From Blasia pusilla (taxonomy: Eukaryota; Marchantiophyta; Marchantiopsida; Blasiales): 64,000 nucleotides of DNA. Made by a program: the position numbers and the translations under genes. The stretch covers positions 9,238,001 to 9,302,000 of the forward strand of contig CM114273.1 of NCBI GenBank assembly GCA_050084515.1, given 5' to 3'. This document shows positions 47,238 through 58,453 of this stretch, piece by piece (position 1 is the first letter of the stretch; every line of letters starts with the position of its first letter). Under the pieces are notes generated by a model that was not told the origin of the DNA, did not search any database, and saw only the letters and a list, made by a program, of their open reading frames with translations.

Positions 47238-48589
47238 CCAATCTTTGATGCAAAAGAAGAGTCTTCTCTCATGCTTTCTGATGTGCGGAGTTGAGTGTAA
47301 AATCTTATTGGGATGCAGTAGGAATGAGAGTTAAATCTTGTAGCTTTGAAATTCCAAAAGATAATCAAGAAGAGCGTAGGAAAGCTATTAGACAGTGAGT
47401 AACTTGCCATCACATATTCAGTTCTGAAAGTAGGGTGAGGCGCCATTCTTGAGGTCTCTTTGAGGTCTTTGTTGGAGCTTTGTTATTCCAGATTCGAAAG
47501 AGTTGTTGTGTGCACTTGGGAAGAGTCTTATCCAAAAGGGAAGAAAATAGTTTAATCTTGTGTATTTGTAAGACAGTGTCATTGTAGTTAGTCAGTAAAG
47601 TTAGTGAAGAAAGAGTTATTCTTATTATTTCTTATAAAACCTCTCTTTACTCACGAAACAGTGGTCTCTTGGGAAAGAACTTAGTACTTTGCGATAGAAA
47701 GAATACCTTTTTCCTAGAGTTGTATATTACACTAGTGTTAGAGCAGCTTGGTAGAGTGGCCAAAATATTCTCTGCCTCGAATCTTGGAACAATCCGTTTA
47801 CACTTTATCGGGAAGCCAAGGCTGACTACGAGAGGTTGATGGGTGTTTACAAGTCGACTCCATGGATTAATGAACTTGCATTAGAGCCATTGGTTGTAAT
47901 GCCATCGTCACTACTAGTGATCCCAAAAATTGAGAGGGACAAGCTACTGGTGATTCTAAAAGAGCTCTCGGATGATGACGAGTGAGTGTAGGTGCCTTGG
48001 ATTTCAAGCGTTTTGGAGTTGGAATGTACTGGTTGAAGCGGAGGAGCACATATTGGTTATGGATGGGTTTCCCTTTGTAGAGCCTTCAAAATCACATGTC
48101 AGGGCAGTCGTTGGGACTTTTTTTGGGTCACATGGGACCGATACGTACGGGGTTCCTAGGGGGACAAGGATTTTGGATTCTCCTTCTTTCTCAATTCTCA
48201 TCTACAATCGTGCAAAGGAGCCACTGAATAGCCTAGAGAAGTGCCTCGTAGAGGAATCGACAAGAGTTAGGAATATTTTTGTAGATGTCGTGCGCATACA
48301 TATCGCTACACAACATACATCGCTCGTCACATCTACACCACACAACACCGATCTTCCCCACACATGGATCGATCCACACATGTACAAAAATAAAATCATA
48401 CATATACATGGAGATCATACAAAAATAAAGAGTAGTAAAAACGACACACCCGGCCTAAAACTCCACTCCTCAATCTACATCGGCATATCGAGCCTCGTAC
48501 ACCCTGTGCTATCAAGGAATCCGGACGCTAGCATCCTAGTCCTAGCTCACACACATACAAGGGAGGTGCTCCAACGGCCCAACATGAGA
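47238..48589 (+). other. Unclassified; possible LTR and coding remnants
   Basis: 47480-47730 looks like LTR DNA (TTATAAAACC TATA-like at about 47632, then ACTCACGAAAC, ending near GTTGTATATTACA), but no partner LTR is present. 47832-47983 (+) is an open stretch with WINELALEPLVVMPSSLLVI and KIERDKLLVILKELSDDDE. 47972-48601 (+) is open for 209 codons (WSWNVLVEAEEHILVMDGFP). Neither is recognised. They may be captured gene pieces. Confidence 0.3.
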
Positions 48590-48731
48590 AAGATGGCTTA
48601 GGAAAGCCATCTTCCTCTCTTATATAGGGTTGGGAAGAGCCAAAAGGCTCTTCCCCTAAAAATAGCCCTTCCCTTGGTAACCTGCACGCACAGGTTATCA
48701 GGGGCGGGTGACCTGGTCAACAAGTCACCCG
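48590..48731. repeat. Cluster of four perfect hairpins
   Basis: Stems: AAGATGGCT/AGCCATCTT (48590-48598, 48605-48613); GGGAAGAGCC/GGCTCTTCCC with AAAA loop (48632-48655); TAACCTG/CAGGTTA (48678-48684, 48691-48697); CGGGTGAC/GTCACCCG (48705-48712, 48724-48731). TATATAGGG lies between the first two. Confidence 0.9.
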
Positions 48732-49289
48732 GCTGTAAAAGACCTCAACATGAAAGTTGTCAAGAACGACGTTCCTATGGACCTATCCTCAACCTCATCC
48801 GATATCGTGGGACAAAGTTACACTCAAGATAATCCGCTGGCTCCTACGCCCTATCCACGATAGATCTCGACCTATCGGCTACTCAGATGTGACATAGATG
48901 ACTAGGCGGAAGAGATCATTGACTAGATTTTCTTGTTCAGGAAATAAAATATAATTAGCCGACTTGCAAACGGTTTGTAAAAAAGGAATTCGATATTTTG
49001 CACCAACTTCTCTTCATGCTCATGGTTTGATGTTACTTTAGAGATCTAATTCCGAAGTTTTGGTGAGGCTTTTTTGATGTTCCAAACCGTCGAAAACCGA
49101 CGAATGCCTTAAGATGTCTTGATCTTCTCTTACGTTCTGAATCTCTACTTACACTGCAACCTTTTCCCATTTGATTTTTTGCTATTCTTTTGGTGTGGTG
49201 TGTGTGCTCTCATGGACTCTACTATTCGGTTGTACTAATATGACAGTGAAGGTGTAAAGCTTTATTAAAGCTTTTGAGTTGAGCCTAAA
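48732..49289. other. Spacer upstream of the LINE, unclassified
   Basis: No coding or repeat family recognised. A short TGACAGTGAAGGTGTAAAGC phrase near 49240 matches LINE ORF2 sequence (compare 26789 and 53933) and may be a tiny LINE scrap. Confidence 0.3.
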
Positions 49290-49960
49290 TAGATTTGAGG
49301 ATTTCACATCTGAATCTTGCGGAGGCCATATCTTTCAGGTGGAGTGTCACATGAAATTGAGATTTTTAGAAAATGTGGCGTGTAAGGAGGTGCCTTAGCT
49401 CTGAGAATTTAAAGGCAATTAAGTTTCACACACGAAGTTGTGAGAGATTTGAGTTTATGCTCTTCTAGATTTGAGGACTTCAGATTTGAATCTTACGGAG
49501 GCCATATCTTTCAGGTGAAAAATCATATGAAATTGAGATTTTAAAATAACTTGTAGTGTGAGAATTTACCTTATCCCTAAAAATTTCAAACACAACCGAG
49601 TTACACAGACGAAGTTGTGAGATATTTTAGTTTCTGTTCTTCTAGATTTGAGGATTTCATATTTGAATCTTGTGGAGGCCATATCTTTCAAGTGGAATGT
49701 CAACTGAAGCTGAAATTTTGAGGAAACGTGGACTGTAAAAAGATGCCTTAGCCCTAGAAATTTCAAGCACAAAAAAATTACACAGACAAAGTTGTGAGAG
49801 ATTTGAGTTTTTGCTCTTCTACATTTGAGGACTTTAGATTTGAATCTTGCGGAGGCCATATCTTTCATGTGGAGTGTCACATGAAAGTGAAATTTTGAGG
49901 AAACATGGAAATTTAAGAGGTTCCCTATTCTTGAAAATTTCAAGTACAAAAAACTTCTAG
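49290..49960 (+). repeat. LINE 5' monomers (~177 bp period)
   Basis: GGAGGCCATATC anchors at 49321, 49497, 49674 and 49851 (spacings 176, 177, 177). The last unit grades into the ORF1 leader, which also occurs before 46935. Confidence 0.95.
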
Positions 49961-50045
49961 AGCAGAAGTTGTATGATATTGGAGATTTGGTAATACTTGA
50001 TTGGAGGTCGTGCAATATATGGGATGTAGTGAAGTCGACTACATG

Positions 50046-50717
50046 ATGACTACTCAAGACAAAATATTGAATCTAGTGCAAGTGGTCTTGCATGAATTGA
50101 AAGAGCTTTGAAAAGAATTCAAGGTTCAAACTTCTCAATTGAACCTTGCAGATATTCAAATCCGAGAGTTAAAGGCAACGCAAGAAGTTTTGAAGAAAGT
50201 GTTGAAAGATAGCTCTAGTGTGATGTTGGATCTTTCCAAATCTGTTGTGGATGCTCAAGAGAAGTAATCATCATTAGAGACTACACCCAATAGTTCAAGA
50301 TTGCACGAGGTTGTTGAAAATTTATAATTGAAAATGAAATCTTATGATGAAGCTACAAAGGTTGCTCATATCTCTTTCTGTAAAGAGCGAGAGATACAAA
50401 AGGAAAACCAATTTTGCCGTATAAAGAATGTGATAATCTCAAGTTTTCTAGAAACAGAGAGCAAAGAGGTGAAGAGTGTTGTCACAAAGTTCTTGGTTGA
50501 TACACTTCATGTTCACAACCCGGACTTGGCTCAAGCTTTCCGTGTTGGGAAAACGGGAACACAACCTCGTGCCATTCTAGTTAAGTTTGTTGATCAAACT
50601 CAATGTGATACTGCCATGGCTAACAAGGCCATTCTCAAAGGACGGAGGATATGGCTGGATCCTGATCTTATACCTCTTATCTCTACATTTGATATTCTAG
50701 AACCTCGGCCTGAATAA
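50046..50717 (+). pseudogene. LINE ORF1 (coiled coil plus RNA-binding-like domain)
   Basis: Starts ATGACTACTCAAGAC. The N-terminal half is a Leu/Lys/Glu-rich coiled coil (LKATQEVLKKVLKDSSSVML). The second half has VVTKFLVDTLHVHNPDLAQA, FRVGKTGTQPRAILVKFVDQ and MANKAILKGRRIWLDPDL. The order 'AxRVG...PR.I.VKF...LKG' resembles the ORF1p nucleic-acid-binding domain of L1 elements. At least three in-frame stops lie in the first half. Confidence 0.85.
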
Positions 50718-50855
50718 GATCATGCATCTCTTTTGTTTACTCTCTCATTGTCAAAGGCAATTCCTCTCTCAACATGTCAATCTGTTTTAGCTTCTCCCAA
50801 GTTTCACTTAGATCCTGGTAAAAAAGATCTTTATATGCTACATTTATAAGAACTC

Positions 50856-52496
50856 TTGATTTGCATTGTATGGAGCCCTGATCCACACACGACAAGTTTG
50901 CAACTAACCGAATTGCTCAAAAACACTCCAACTAAGTTCTTTTCGCGGCAGAGGGATAGAAGTGCTAGAAGGCTGCCTTGTAATGGGGGTTTTGACTTTG
51001 AATGCAAGCAAGCAAGGGCAAGATCAGTAGATAAATCTTTGGATATCCAAAGTCGGATTATTATGACGAGCCTTTATAAATACTTGGTGAAATCTAAGAA
51101 ACGAGCTTTCTTGCGGCAGAAGCAAGAGTCCTTGACAAGGGAGCTCCATGAGGACCCCAAATCATTTTGGAGAGAGTTAGTAGTACGGTCTTCAAAACCT
51201 ACTCTTCATCCAAAGTCTTTGATATTTTTTGCCAAAAGGCTTTATTTATTCCCCGATGTTACATCTATGCCACGTTGTGAATGAATATCTGACTTATTCT
51301 CTGACGTAGAGGTGATGACTCAACTAAGAAGATTAGAAAATGGTAAATGTGAGGATTTGGATGGTCTTTCTATTGAACTTTTCTAGTGGGGAGGAGAATC
51401 TATTGGACCGATCCTCACCAAAGTATTGGGTGATGCTGCTATTTATGGTTTTCCTTCAACTTGGTTGCTACGGGAGATTGTTCCTATTCACAAATCAGGA
51501 ATGAAGGACTTGGTGCCAAACTATCGTACTATCATGGTGGGTAGTGTTTTTGCCAAGCTATTTGGGAAATTGGTGGAGTCAAAGTTGAACGCATGGACAG
51601 AGTCTTTCCAAAAGAGAGCACGGGTCCAAGTTGGTTTTCGCCCAACATACAACACCATTGACCATATCTTGGCCTTGCGTGTTTTATGGGAGAAATCTAA
51701 GCGCAATGGGAAAGCTTTGTTTTGCAATTTCATTGATTTCAAGAAAGCTTTTGATATTGTATCTCGTAAGCTCTTATGGGATAGGCTGCAAGCCATGGGA
51801 GTACCACCAAATCTCCTAGCAGCCGTGGCCACGTTATACCATTCCGTTTTGGCCAAGATGAAAGGTTCACAAACTTAAGAAATCTTGAGTATCATCGGAG
51901 TCATTCAAGGTTGCCCTCTTTTCCCTACTCTATTTGGATTTTTCATAGATGATATCGAAAAGTGGTTGGAGGAATGTGATAGTGAAGGTGTCTAGCTTGG
52001 AGACTTTGTCATCAAAGCTCTATTGTATGCAGATGATATCATATTACTAGCACGTGATGACATTAGTTTACAAAAACACCTCAACATTTTGGCAAGGTTT
52101 TGTATCCAGAATCAGATGGAGGTTAATATGGAGAAGTCTAAAGTCATTATAGTGGGTATTAGATCCAAGTTCTCCTTATTTTATAAAGGTCTACAATTAG
52201 AACAAGTGAAGAGTTACAAATATCTAGGCATTGATTTCTCTCATGATTATAGTTGGGCACTTTGCGTGCAAGAGAAAGTAGAAGCTGGTTACAAAGCTGA
52301 AGCTCTTTACTTGACCATCATTTATATTGCAAGGGTGAGATCTCTTGATGTTTCTTGCCTCCCTCATGAAGCTTTGCGAGCCACACGTTCTATAGAGTGG
52401 ATGGTGGATGGTGGATGTGGTGACTTGATCTTCAAAGTGGAATGTGGTAGAATGCGATTGGGACTTGAAACGGATGGCATTCCGCGAGCATCATAA
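50856..52496 (+). pseudogene. LINE ORF2: reverse transcriptase and C-terminal part
   Basis: RT blocks: QESLTRELHEDPKSFWRELV, GDAAIYGFPSTWLLREIVPI, RVQVGFRPTYNTIDHILALR, FIDFKKAFDIVSRKLLWD and MYADDIILLARDDISLQKHL (YADD intact), then KSYKYLGIDFSHDYSWAL. A deletion fuses GYKA to EALYLTIIYIARVRSLDV. Stops at about 51280, 51386 and 51876 interrupt the reading. Confidence 0.9.
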
Positions 52497-52722
52497 TTAT
52501 TAGACTAGCTCATAAAATAGATGTGGAGAATTTCTATTCTTTATTAACAACTAGTGCCTTATGATTTAGGTTATTATATCAGGGATGTCATTATTCATCG
52601 CTCAAGTGCTCTAGGCTGTAGCTAGGAGAAGATCTTCAAGATTTTTTTTTGGTGTAATGTGTTTTTTAGCCTTTTGACCCTTTGGGTCCCACGGGCTTGA
52701 TCTATTTACCATTTACCATTAT

Positions 52723-53608
52723 ATCGTGTGATAATATGACGTAAGAACGTGGAGATCCCTGCAAGTAGGTATCCTTGTTCACGATATACAAGCATAGAAT
52801 TAACATGAAGTAGATAATATTCCATTTTTGTGTGCTGTGTTGCTCCAAATAATGGTGAGAAATTGCTTATGTAGATGCCCGCAGAATGCCATCGGTTTCA
52901 GATCCCAATCCCGTTCCGCCACATTCCACTTTGAAGACCAAGTCACCACATCCGCAATCCGCCCCATGGAACGTGTGGCTCGTAAAGCTTGATGAGGGAG
53001 ACGAGAAACATCAAGAGATCTCACCCTTTCGATATAAGTGATGGTCAAGTAGAGAGCTTCAGCTTCTAGAGGAAGACAACCAGTTTTTGCAAGAAGAATA
53101 GCATAAGAAGTTTGGTTTCTTACAACCAATTCTTCTTGTAGAAAAATCTTTTGCATCCTCTCCACGCTCTCCCAACCTGTCTTCTTATAACTAGGGCCCC
53201 AAAATTGGGTCCCATATAAGACCACAAGCAACACTAAGCTCCTAAATAAAAACTTCTTAAGACCCCACGATACAAGATGAGCTTTTCTACACCGATCTAA
53301 AAATGAATATAGAGCTTTGTAACCAGTTTCTACTCTCTTTTGCACGCAAAGTGCCCAACTATAGTCATGAGAGAAATCAATGCCTAGATATTTGTAACTT
53401 TTAATTGTAGACCTTAGTAAAAGAATGAGAACTTGGATACAGTACCCACTATTACGACTTTAGATTTCTCCATATTAACCCCCATCTGATTTTGGATACA
53501 AAAAATTTCCAAAGTGTCGAGGTATTTTTGTAAACTAATGTCATAACGTGCTAGTAATATGATATCATCACCATACAATAAAGCTTTGATGATAAAGTCT
53601 CCAAGCTT
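52723..53608 (-). mobile_element. LINE fragment, tail-to-tail with the preceding LINE
   Basis: Minus-strand ORF2 C-terminal and RT end. The frame 53345-52800 (181 codons, open) includes SFLDRCRKAHLVSWGLKKFL, ESVERMQKIFLQEELVVRNQ and GCLPLEAEALYLTITYIERV. Upstream the catalytic box reads YGDD (LLYGDDIILLARYDIS). It starts exactly where the plus-strand LINE tail ends. Confidence 0.9.
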
Positions 53609-53744
53609 GATTATAGGAGAGTGCCTTTCTTGATTTGCAAACACCTCTTTGCTTGACACGTGACAACTGGGCAGCAAGAAAATATTTCACATGCTATAGG
53701 CAAAAAGAAAAAAATTTGAATTTATGTGTAATATTAGTACTCAT
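53609..53744 (+). mobile_element. Helitron 3' region, left part (interrupted by LINE)
   Basis: GAGTGCCTTTCTTGATTTGC through ACATGCTATAGGC and AATATTAGT parallels 16785-16920. The rest of this Helitron end continues at 55226. Confidence 0.75.
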
Positions 53745-55225
53745 AAGCCACTGGAGTACCACCAAATCTCCTAGAAGCCGTGGCCACGTTGTACCATTCC
53801 GTTCGGGCCAAGATTAAAGATGCACAAACTCAAGAAAATCTTGAATACCATCGGAGTCATTCAAGGTCGCCCTCATTTCCCTACTCCATTTGGAGTTTTC
53901 ATAGATGATGTCGAAAAGTGGTTGGAGGAATGTGATAGTGAAGGTGTCTAGCTTGGAGACTTTGTCATCAAAGCTCTATTGTATGCAGATGATATCATAT
54001 TACTAGTACGTGATGGCATTAGTTTACAAAAATACCTCGACACTTTGGTAAGTTTTTGTGCCCAAAATGAGATGGAGTTTAATATGGAGAAGTCTAAAGT
54101 CATTATAGTGGGTACTAGATCCAAGTTCTCCTTATTTTATAAAGGTCTACAATTAGAACAAGTGAAGAGTTACAAATATCTAGGTATTGATCTCTCTCAT
54201 GACTATAGTTGGGCACTTTGCATGCAAAAGAAAGTAGAAGCTGGTTACAAAACTTTATATTCATTTTTAAATCGGTGTAGAAGAGCTCTTCTTGTGTCCT
54301 GGATTTTAGGAAGTTCTTGTTTAGGAGCTTAGTGTTGCCGATGGTCTTATATGGGATCCAAGTTTGGGGCCATGGTTGTAAGAAGACAGTTTGGGAGCGC
54401 GTGGAGAGGGTGCAAACGTTTTTTCTACAATAAGAATTGGGTCTAAGAAACCAAACTCCTTACGCTATTCTTCTTGCAGAAACATGTTGTCTTCCTCTAG
54501 AGGCTGAATCTCTTTACTTGACCATCACTTATATCGCAAGGGTGAGATCTCTTGATGTTTCTGGCCTCCCTTATCAAGCTTTGCGAGCCACACGTTCTAT
54601 AGGGTGGATGGTGGATGACAGATGTGGTGACTTGGTCTTCAAAGTAGAATGTGGCGGAACGCGATTAAGACTTGAAATCGATGACACTCCGTGAGTATCT
54701 ACAGAAGAAATTTCTCAATATTATTTGGAGCAGTTGGGGCACAAAGATGGGTTTTATCAACTTCATGTTAATCCTATGTTTGTATATTGTGAACAAGGAT
54801 ACCTACTTCCGGGGATGTCCATGTTCTTACGTCATATTATCGCACGACATAAAATTGGGTCTCATAGGCTAGGAATTGAGGAAGGAAGATGGCTTAATAT
54901 TAATAGAAGTGAACAAATTTATAGGTTATGTGACGGAGAAAATATTGAGGATGAAGAGAATGTGTTTGTTACATGTCCGAGTTATGAAAAGATTAGACTA
55001 GCTCATAAAATAGATGTGGAGAATTTCTATTCTTTATTACAGCTAGTGCCTTATGATTTAGGTTGTTATATAAGGGATGTCATTATTCATCGCTCAAATG
55101 CTCTAGGCAATAACTAGGAGAAGGTCTTTAGGATATTTTTACGGGTCAGTGATTGAATGACTTGTAATGTGTTTTTTAGTCTTTTGACCCTTTGGGTCCC
55201 TCGGGCTTGATCTATTTACCATTCA
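53745..55225 (+). mobile_element. 5'-truncated LINE inserted in the Helitron end
   Basis: Begins inside RT (GGAGTACCACCAAATCTCCT) and runs to the 3' UTR and tail (ATCTATTTACCATT). It contains MYADDIILLVRDGISLQKYL (YADD intact), a frameshift near 54305 and another near 54435, and a C-terminal frame 54725-55117 with LCDGENIEDEENVFVTCPSY (C...CP zinc-like C-terminus of plant L1 ORF2). The 5' truncation is typical of target-primed reverse transcription. Confidence 0.9.
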
Positions 55226-55307
55226 TTAATCTCTCCCCTTCACGGACTATACACTAGCTCTTCAAACACTCTTTTATTTCTCGTGCATTGCACAGACACC
55301 TTACTAG
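55226..55307 (+). mobile_element. Helitron 3' terminus, right part
   Basis: TTAATCTCTCCCCTTCAC and CTATACACTAGC match 16903-16938. Hairpin CGTGC-ATT-GCAC(A) (from 55282), spacer with ACACCTTA, and CTAG at 55304-55307 before T. Confidence 0.8.
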
Positions 55308-55679
55308 TAATTAACAATTGACATAAGTTTTCATGTGTTGTGAACATAACTTATGATTGTTGATGCTCATCATGTTGTGCATTTCATACGATTCACGTTG
55401 TTGTAAGTAGAATACAGATGTTATATGCGATAGGTACTTGTGTTACTTTGATGAATACTTGAATACTGGCTATTTATTATCATAGTACAAGTTTTTTATT
55501 ATATACATGATGATATAGATCTTCACCAACTTCATTTTTTCTTCATAATAGCCATTTCAGAGGAAGAGATTATACCTTTGTATATAGTACTCTAGACTTC
55601 AAATTCTCAAATATTGGGTTTTAATGATATTTATTGTTGTTTCATTTTTATGTACTTGTTCATTAATATACTTGCTTCT
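55308..55679. other. AT-rich spacer
   Basis: No coding or repeat signal recognised. Confidence 0.3.
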
Positions 55680-55738
55680 AAGCCCGTGGGACCCTCTAGG
55701 TCCCACGGGCTTGATCTATTTACCATTTCCCATTTAAT
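55680..55738 (+). repeat. Foldback made from the LINE 3' end
   Basis: AAGCCCGTGGGACC (55680-55693) and its exact complement GGTCCCACGGGCTT (55699-55712) flank CTCTA. The right arm continues as the LINE tail GATCTATTTACCATTTCC. It looks like a tiny LINE insertion whose 5' end was extended by copying its own opposite strand. Confidence 0.75.
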
Positions 55739-55954
55739 AATAAATACTCAATGATATTAGTACAATTTACACTCTCTTTCACTTGCATTCTTATCACGGT
55801 ATTATTTAATCTTTTAGTTCTAACTTGTTGATGATGACTAATATTTCATTTCAAAACTTACTCATTTGCTATTTTGTCACATTCCTTACATGCACATAAT
55901 GTATTTATATTGTTTACATACTACTTATAACCATATTTATGTCATTTCATGACT

Positions 55955-56375
55955 CAAGAGCAGCAGATCAGAACCACACTACCATGTCGTCGAGGAAGAT
56001 TTAATTCAATCAATAGTGTGCCAGATATTGGGATCCATCAAGATCACGTTGATGGAGTTCAAAGGAAGACAAATTTTTGCTCATCAAATCCTACATTACC
56101 ATTATATGTCTACTAGAATGCATGCACAACATTGAGTTATGCTGACCAGAAATCTGATCAATTCTCTACACGAATACGCGACCTTACTCGGCAGTTAGAT
56201 TCAACTTATGACGGACACACTTCTGACTTGGTAGCGTTTGATAATGTGAAGGAATAGCCGAGAAATGCAAAAGATGAATTTTCTTACTTCTCCAAAGATA
56301 TCAAGGATTTCGTTCAAGATAATCCTAAGCTTAAATTGCAAATGTTGACAATTGAATCCATATTTTATTTGTAGT
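55955..56375 (+). pseudogene. Coding-like remnant, unknown
   Basis: The plus-strand reading has few stops: SDQFSTRIRDLTRQLDSTYD, GHTSDLVAFDNVKE and DEFSYFSKDIKDFVQDNPKL. Composition is soluble-protein-like and unlike nearby LINE text. I do not recognise it; a decayed or captured exon is possible. Confidence 0.3.
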
Positions 56376-57106
56376 CTTGCATCTGAAATAGATGTGTTTT
56401 GAATTCAAGATATGCATGATATTTAGCAAAACCAAAACTTCTTCTAAAAATTTAGATAGCCTTGATTTGGATCCAACATTTTGTTACTCATGTTCAGTCC
56501 ACCTCTAGTACTTTGGACCAACATTTAAATCTATGTTATGTGACTATAGAGAGCCAAATGTTTACTATAGGATATGCATTGTCATATGCATGTTTCTGTA
56601 CCTCATTAGGCAAAACCCACATCATTCTATCTTCACCTACTTCAAGTACGCTTGCAAGTTTTCAAAGTTACGTTGCTATGGTAATGAGGCTAAACTGTAG
56701 TCTTCTTGCAATTTTTATCTCTCCCAAAGGTTTTTTTTGGGCGTATTTTGAGAAATCTCTAACAGTACCACCAAAATTCAAGTACACATGTGTCTCAATT
56801 AATGCTGTTTTATAATGATTGAGATCATACCCACTTGTATTCTCTTTGGTTCATTTCCATTTGATCTTTCACATTCAGCCTGCTTGATTACATTTTGTAC
56901 GGCTCTCTGACACATCCACCTAAAATTCTGCATTCCACATGCAAGTATACACAAGCCACCTCCATTTGCAAATTCATTCATATGCAATTTTTTCTTATGT
57001 TATTCGGAAATATTTTTTGCAACCTTTTACTTGCATACTCAAGATTTCATTCAACTTCATCTCCTCAACATACATACACCTCTTGGAAGTATACATTGTT
57101 AATATA
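56376..57106. other. AT-rich stretch, no recognised gene
   Basis: A 117-codon frame at 56462-56815 (+) has no known resemblance. Confidence 0.3.
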
Positions 57107-57226
57107 TGGTAAATGGTAAATAGATAAAGCCTGTGGGATCCAAAGGGTCAAAATGCTAAAAAACACATTACAAGTCTTTCATTCACTAACCCGAAAAAAG
57201 ATCTTAAAGACCTTCTCCTAGCTACT
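57107..57226 (-). mobile_element. LINE 3' end fragment (~120 bp)
   Basis: Plus-strand TGGTAAATGGTAAATAGAT ... GGATCCAAAGGGTC ... CTTCTCCTAGC is the reverse complement of the LINE 3' UTR and tail. It is truncated at almost the same point as 38166. Confidence 0.85.
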
Positions 57227-58453
57227 ATCCAACTAAAGCAAGCCCTTTCCACACACCTATAATCCACAAAATAATCCATAAGAAACCTAATGATACTTAT
57301 GTTTGACCACTCACCCTTCCCCATTCACAATATGCAATAAGAGTACCCTCGCGTCCATTTTGGTCACTTACAATTGATACAATTAGAAAAAGGCATTAGT
57401 ACCTCATTCATACACTCAAACTACTATCCTCTTAAATTCTTATCTTATTCTCTTCTTATCTTAGCTATTTTTGCTTGCTCCTACCAAAAAGTTTACTCAA
57501 TTGCAACCACCAAAACTGACTGTTCGGATATGTTACCCTTGCATTTTACTAGGATAGATTATGGGAAAAGGTCTTAGAGGACATGGAGGTCTCTAGACAC
57601 AACTGAAAAGGGGAGAAACGGATAGAGATATAAAAAACCGTACACTAAAATTAGAAAACATGACACATGAGAGTTAAAGATTCGGACGGAGTCGAGCTTT
57701 AACAATTAGAGCTAAACTCAGCTAATGGACTGAACAGCAGGGAGGAGTGGTCATGTCGAGGATCGAGCGAGGTGGATTTCGCGCGGGCGGGATAGCGGCC
57801 GGCCCGAGATTTAGGGTGGTGGGCGGTCGCGTCAACGGCGATGTCCTCAGATGTCGGGTCGGATGGTCGGAACGCTGCTACCCCTCACGCGTCGCGATTG
57901 ATCATTGACACATTTGCACACGAAGAGAAACTCGTAGCATCTAAGCAATTGCATCCCGACATAGAGACACGCACGAGGAAGCGATTGCAGTCGACAAGAC
58001 ACGAGAGAAGAGACGGAGGGTGTGGAGGTGTGTCAGGAAGGAAAGGATCTAGAGGACAAGGAGGAAAGTGAGGAGGACAGAAAGGAAGAAAGAAAAAAAG
58101 GAAAGAGAAGAGAGAAAATGGACAGGGCTGGTTGTTGTGTACGATCGGTCAAGTAGGATCGAGCACTTGTGGTAGTACCTCGGACAATCAATCGAGCGAG
58201 CAGAGGGCGCAAGGAGGAGGTGTCGGAGGAAGGCGAGCTGCTGTGACGGGAGACGCAAGTGGGTGTGGGTAAGAGATGACATAAGAAGGGGCCTGAACGC
58301 AGTGAAGGAATTTTCGTGGGGAGGTGGGAGGGAGGTGACATTCTGAGGCTGAGTTAAAGAAACTGTGCTTGGGGAGTGAGAAGGGCTGGTGCAGATGCGG
58401 GGGCCATGCACTGGGACTCTCCAGGAGGAGACTTGCTCCAGCGCCAGGCAGAC
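57227..58453 (+). promoter_or_regulatory. Upstream region and leader of the KH gene
   Basis: AT-rich to about 57680, then GC-rich to 58450, as expected for a promoter/5' UTR. A purine-rich patch (58060-58110) lies in the leader. An in-frame ATG at 58376 could lengthen the protein by 26 residues. No defined element is claimed. Confidence 0.4.

Larger units (their letters stand above)
49290..52722 (+). mobile_element. Near full-length LINE (L1-like) with internal deletions
   Basis: The most complete copy: four 5' monomers, ORF1 (50046-50717), RT region of ORF2 (50856-52496), 3' UTR and tail ending TTTACCATTTACCATTA. Most of the endonuclease is deleted: ORF1 text GATCTTATACCTCT jumps to ATCTCTACATTTGA, matching 25489. 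Further deletions lie at about 52293 and 52494. Confidence 0.93.

Noticed and set aside
47238-47760. Calling a full LTR retrotransposon here
   Set aside because: Only one LTR-like segment with no partner, primer site or gag/pol text next to it.
47740-47790. Possible tRNA (TTAGAGCAGCTTGGTAGAGTGG-like start, here cut to 20 bases: AGAGCAGCTTGGTAGAGTGG)
   Set aside because: The D-arm-like words are not followed by an anticodon stem, T-arm or acceptor pairing.
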